A DNA stretch of 7,226 nt. Origin: Pseudomonadota bacterium. GTDB lineage: Bacteria > Myxococcota_A > Polyangia > Polyangiales > Polyangiaceae. This document shows positions 6,128 to 7,226 of the stretch, piece by piece (position 1 is the stretch's first letter; the number at the start of each line of letters is the position of its first letter). The translations under genes were made by a program, and so were the position numbers. The DNA is taken from the NCBI GenBank assembly GCA_023460875.1, contig JAEWOQ010000026.1, forward strand, positions 1-7,226, read 5' to 3'. Below the pieces are notes generated by a model. That model was given only the letters and a program-made list of their open reading frames with translations. It ran no database searches and was not told the DNA's origin.

Positions 6128-7226
6128 ATGCCTCGACGTACCTGCCGCGTCCTCGTAGTCGACGATGAGCTCGCCATGCGCGAGGTGCTCCAGGTCCGCC
6201 TCGAGCAGTGGGGGTTCCCCGTGCGCACCGCCCCCACCGTGCAGCGGGCGCGCGAGCTGGTCGCCAGCTTCTGCCCCCACGTGGTGATCTCGGATCTGGT
6301 CTTGCCCGACGCCACGGGGCTCGCCCTCCTCGAGGCCCTGCGCGGCGAGGACGCCTCCCGCACCGTCCTCCTCATCACCGCTTACGGGACGATCGACACC
6401 GCCGTGCAGGCGATCAAGCTCGGCGCGGCGGATTTCCTCACGAAGCCCCTCGACTATGTCGCCCTGCGCAAGCGCCTCGAGCACCTCGAGCAGCACCTCG
6501 TCGCGGCGACGGGCGACCGCCCCGGGGACGGGGAGGCTCATGCCCAGAGCCACGGCGCGCCCGCCCCCGCGGACGCTGCAGCGACGCCCCGAGGAGCGCC
6601 CGTGACCGTCCGCGGCGCCCGCGGGGCCACAGACGCGGACGCAAACGCAGACGCCGGCAGGGTCGGCAGGAGCGAGGCGTGGCAGCGCTTGCAAGAGCGC
6701 ATTTCGATCGCGGCGCGCAGCACCGCCGCCCCCGTGCTCATCGTCGGAGAGAGCGGCTCGGGCAAGGAGCTGGTGGCGCGCACGATCCACGAGCGCAGCG
6801 AGCGCAGCGCCCGCCCCTTCGTGCCCATCAACACGGCCGCCGTCCCCGAGAACCTCGTGGAGGGCGAGTTCTTCGGATACGAGCGCGGCGCCTTCACCGG
6901 GGCCAACCAGGCCCGCGCGGGGCTCTTCGAGCAAGCGCACGGGGGCACGCTGTTCCTCGACGAGGTCACGGAGATGCCGCTGCAGCTCCAGCCCAAGCTG
7001 CTGCGGGTGCTGGAGGACGGGAGGGTCCGTCGGCTCGGTGGGCGCGCGGAGATGAGCTGCGACGTGCGGCTCGTCTCCGCCACGAACCGCGACCCCCTCC
7101 ACGCCGCCGACGCGGGCCGCTTCCGACGCGACTTGCTCTATCGCCTGGACGTCCTGCGCATCGAGGTGCCGCCGCTGCGCGACCGCAAGGACGACATCCC
7201 GCTCCTCGCCCGCCACTTCCTCGATG
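6128..7226 (+). CDS. Sigma-54-dependent response regulator (NtrC family, receiver plus AAA+), 3' end beyond window (partial)
   Basis: The frame from ATG 6128 gives 366 codons and is open at the right edge. A receiver domain (about 6-120) has the acidic pocket D12/D13, phospho-acceptor D56, T84 and K106. A long Ala/Asp/Gly/Pro-rich linker (about 125-178) includes DADANADA (169-176). The AAA+ domain has Walker A GESGSGKE (207-214), the sigma-54 contact loop GAFTGA (254-259), Walker B GGTLFLDE (272-279), sensor I ATNR (318-321) and the arginine-finger region FRRDLLYRL (332-340). The usual NCAA motif before GAFTGA reads NTAA (235-238). All key catalytic residues are intact, so it should hydrolyse ATP and remodel sigma-54 polymerase when D56 is phosphorylated. 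The C-terminal helix-turn-helix would lie past 7226. GTG 6122 is an in-frame alternative start; neither start has a good ribosome site. It is divergent from the glycosyltransferase, whose promoter is of the sigma-54 type, making that gene its likely target. The kinase partner is not seen. Confidence 0.95.
   Translation, partial: MPRRTCRVLVVDDELAMREVLQVRLEQWGFPVRTAPTVQRARELVASFCPHVVISDLVLPDATGLALLEALRGEDASRTVLLITAYGTIDTAVQAIKLGAADFLTKPLDYVALRKRLEHLEQHLVAATGDRPGDGEAHAQSHGAPAPADAAATPRGAPVTVRGARGATDADANADAGRVGRSEAWQRLQERISIAARSTAAPVLIVGESGSGKELVARTIHERSERSARPFVPINTAAVPENLVEGEFFGYERGAFTGANQARAGLFEQAHGGTLFLDEVTEMPLQLQPKLLRVLEDGRVRRLGGRAEMSCDVRLVSATNRDPLHAADAGRFRRDLLYRLDVLRIEVPPLRDRKDDIPLLARHFLD
6632..6655 (+). 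repeat. Short 6-bp tandem repeat in the regulator linker
   Basis: Four successive 6-bp units of RACGCN encode DADANADA (residues 169-176) in the linker between receiver and AAA+ domain. The tract is short and could be chance in GC-rich coding DNA, but it sits exactly in the flexible inter-domain segment and keeps frame. Confidence 0.5.

Noticed and set aside
6032..7216. Minus-strand frame of 394 codons opposite the response regulator
   Set aside because: The plus frame has every receiver and AAA+ motif in order; the minus frame has none and is a shadow.

Overview
The window is very GC-rich, with third codon positions almost all G or C. It carries a sigma-54 enhancer-binding response regulator, a processive membrane glycosyltransferase and a very long envelope protein. 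This style (long genes, Ala/Pro/Ser-rich linkers, NtrC-type regulators) suggests a myxobacterium or related Myxococcota. That is an inference from composition and gene families, since no taxonomic marker is present.

Layout. Bases 1-4200, minus strand: one uninterrupted reading frame of 1400 codons that starts at 4200 and runs off the left edge. It encodes a two-module envelope protein with a signal peptide, a beta-rich periplasmic region, a membrane block, an internal signal/anchor, a second beta-rich region and a second membrane block. The family is uncharacterised as far as I know. Bases 4201-4321: a gap holding a strong imperfect hairpin. Bases 4322-5791, minus strand: a family 2 glycosyltransferase of the NodC/hyaluronan-synthase/PgaC type, 489 residues. 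Bases 5792-6127: a divergent regulatory region of 336 bp. Bases 6128-7226, plus strand: a response regulator with a receiver and an AAA+ sigma-54 activator domain, cut by the right edge before its DNA-binding domain.

How they may work together. The divergent region has a near-perfect sigma-54 promoter (TGGCACG-N4-CTGCT) pointing at the glycosyltransferase. About 85-140 bp upstream of its predicted start lie two 15-bp direct repeats (AAAATTSCCCGGRTG, 13/15 identical) spaced 43 bp apart, about four helical turns. That is the geometry of enhancer sites for a bacterial enhancer-binding protein, and such a protein is encoded divergently next door. The simplest model is a phospho-signal-controlled polysaccharide module: the regulator binds the twin sites and drives sigma-54 transcription of the polymerising glycosyltransferase, probably continuing into the 1400+ residue envelope protein. 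The cognate histidine kinase is not in the window.

A further oddity is that all three genes carry short in-frame tandem repeats encoding low-complexity linkers or tails: 15-bp units in the envelope protein and in the glycosyltransferase C-terminus, and a 6-bp unit in the regulator linker.
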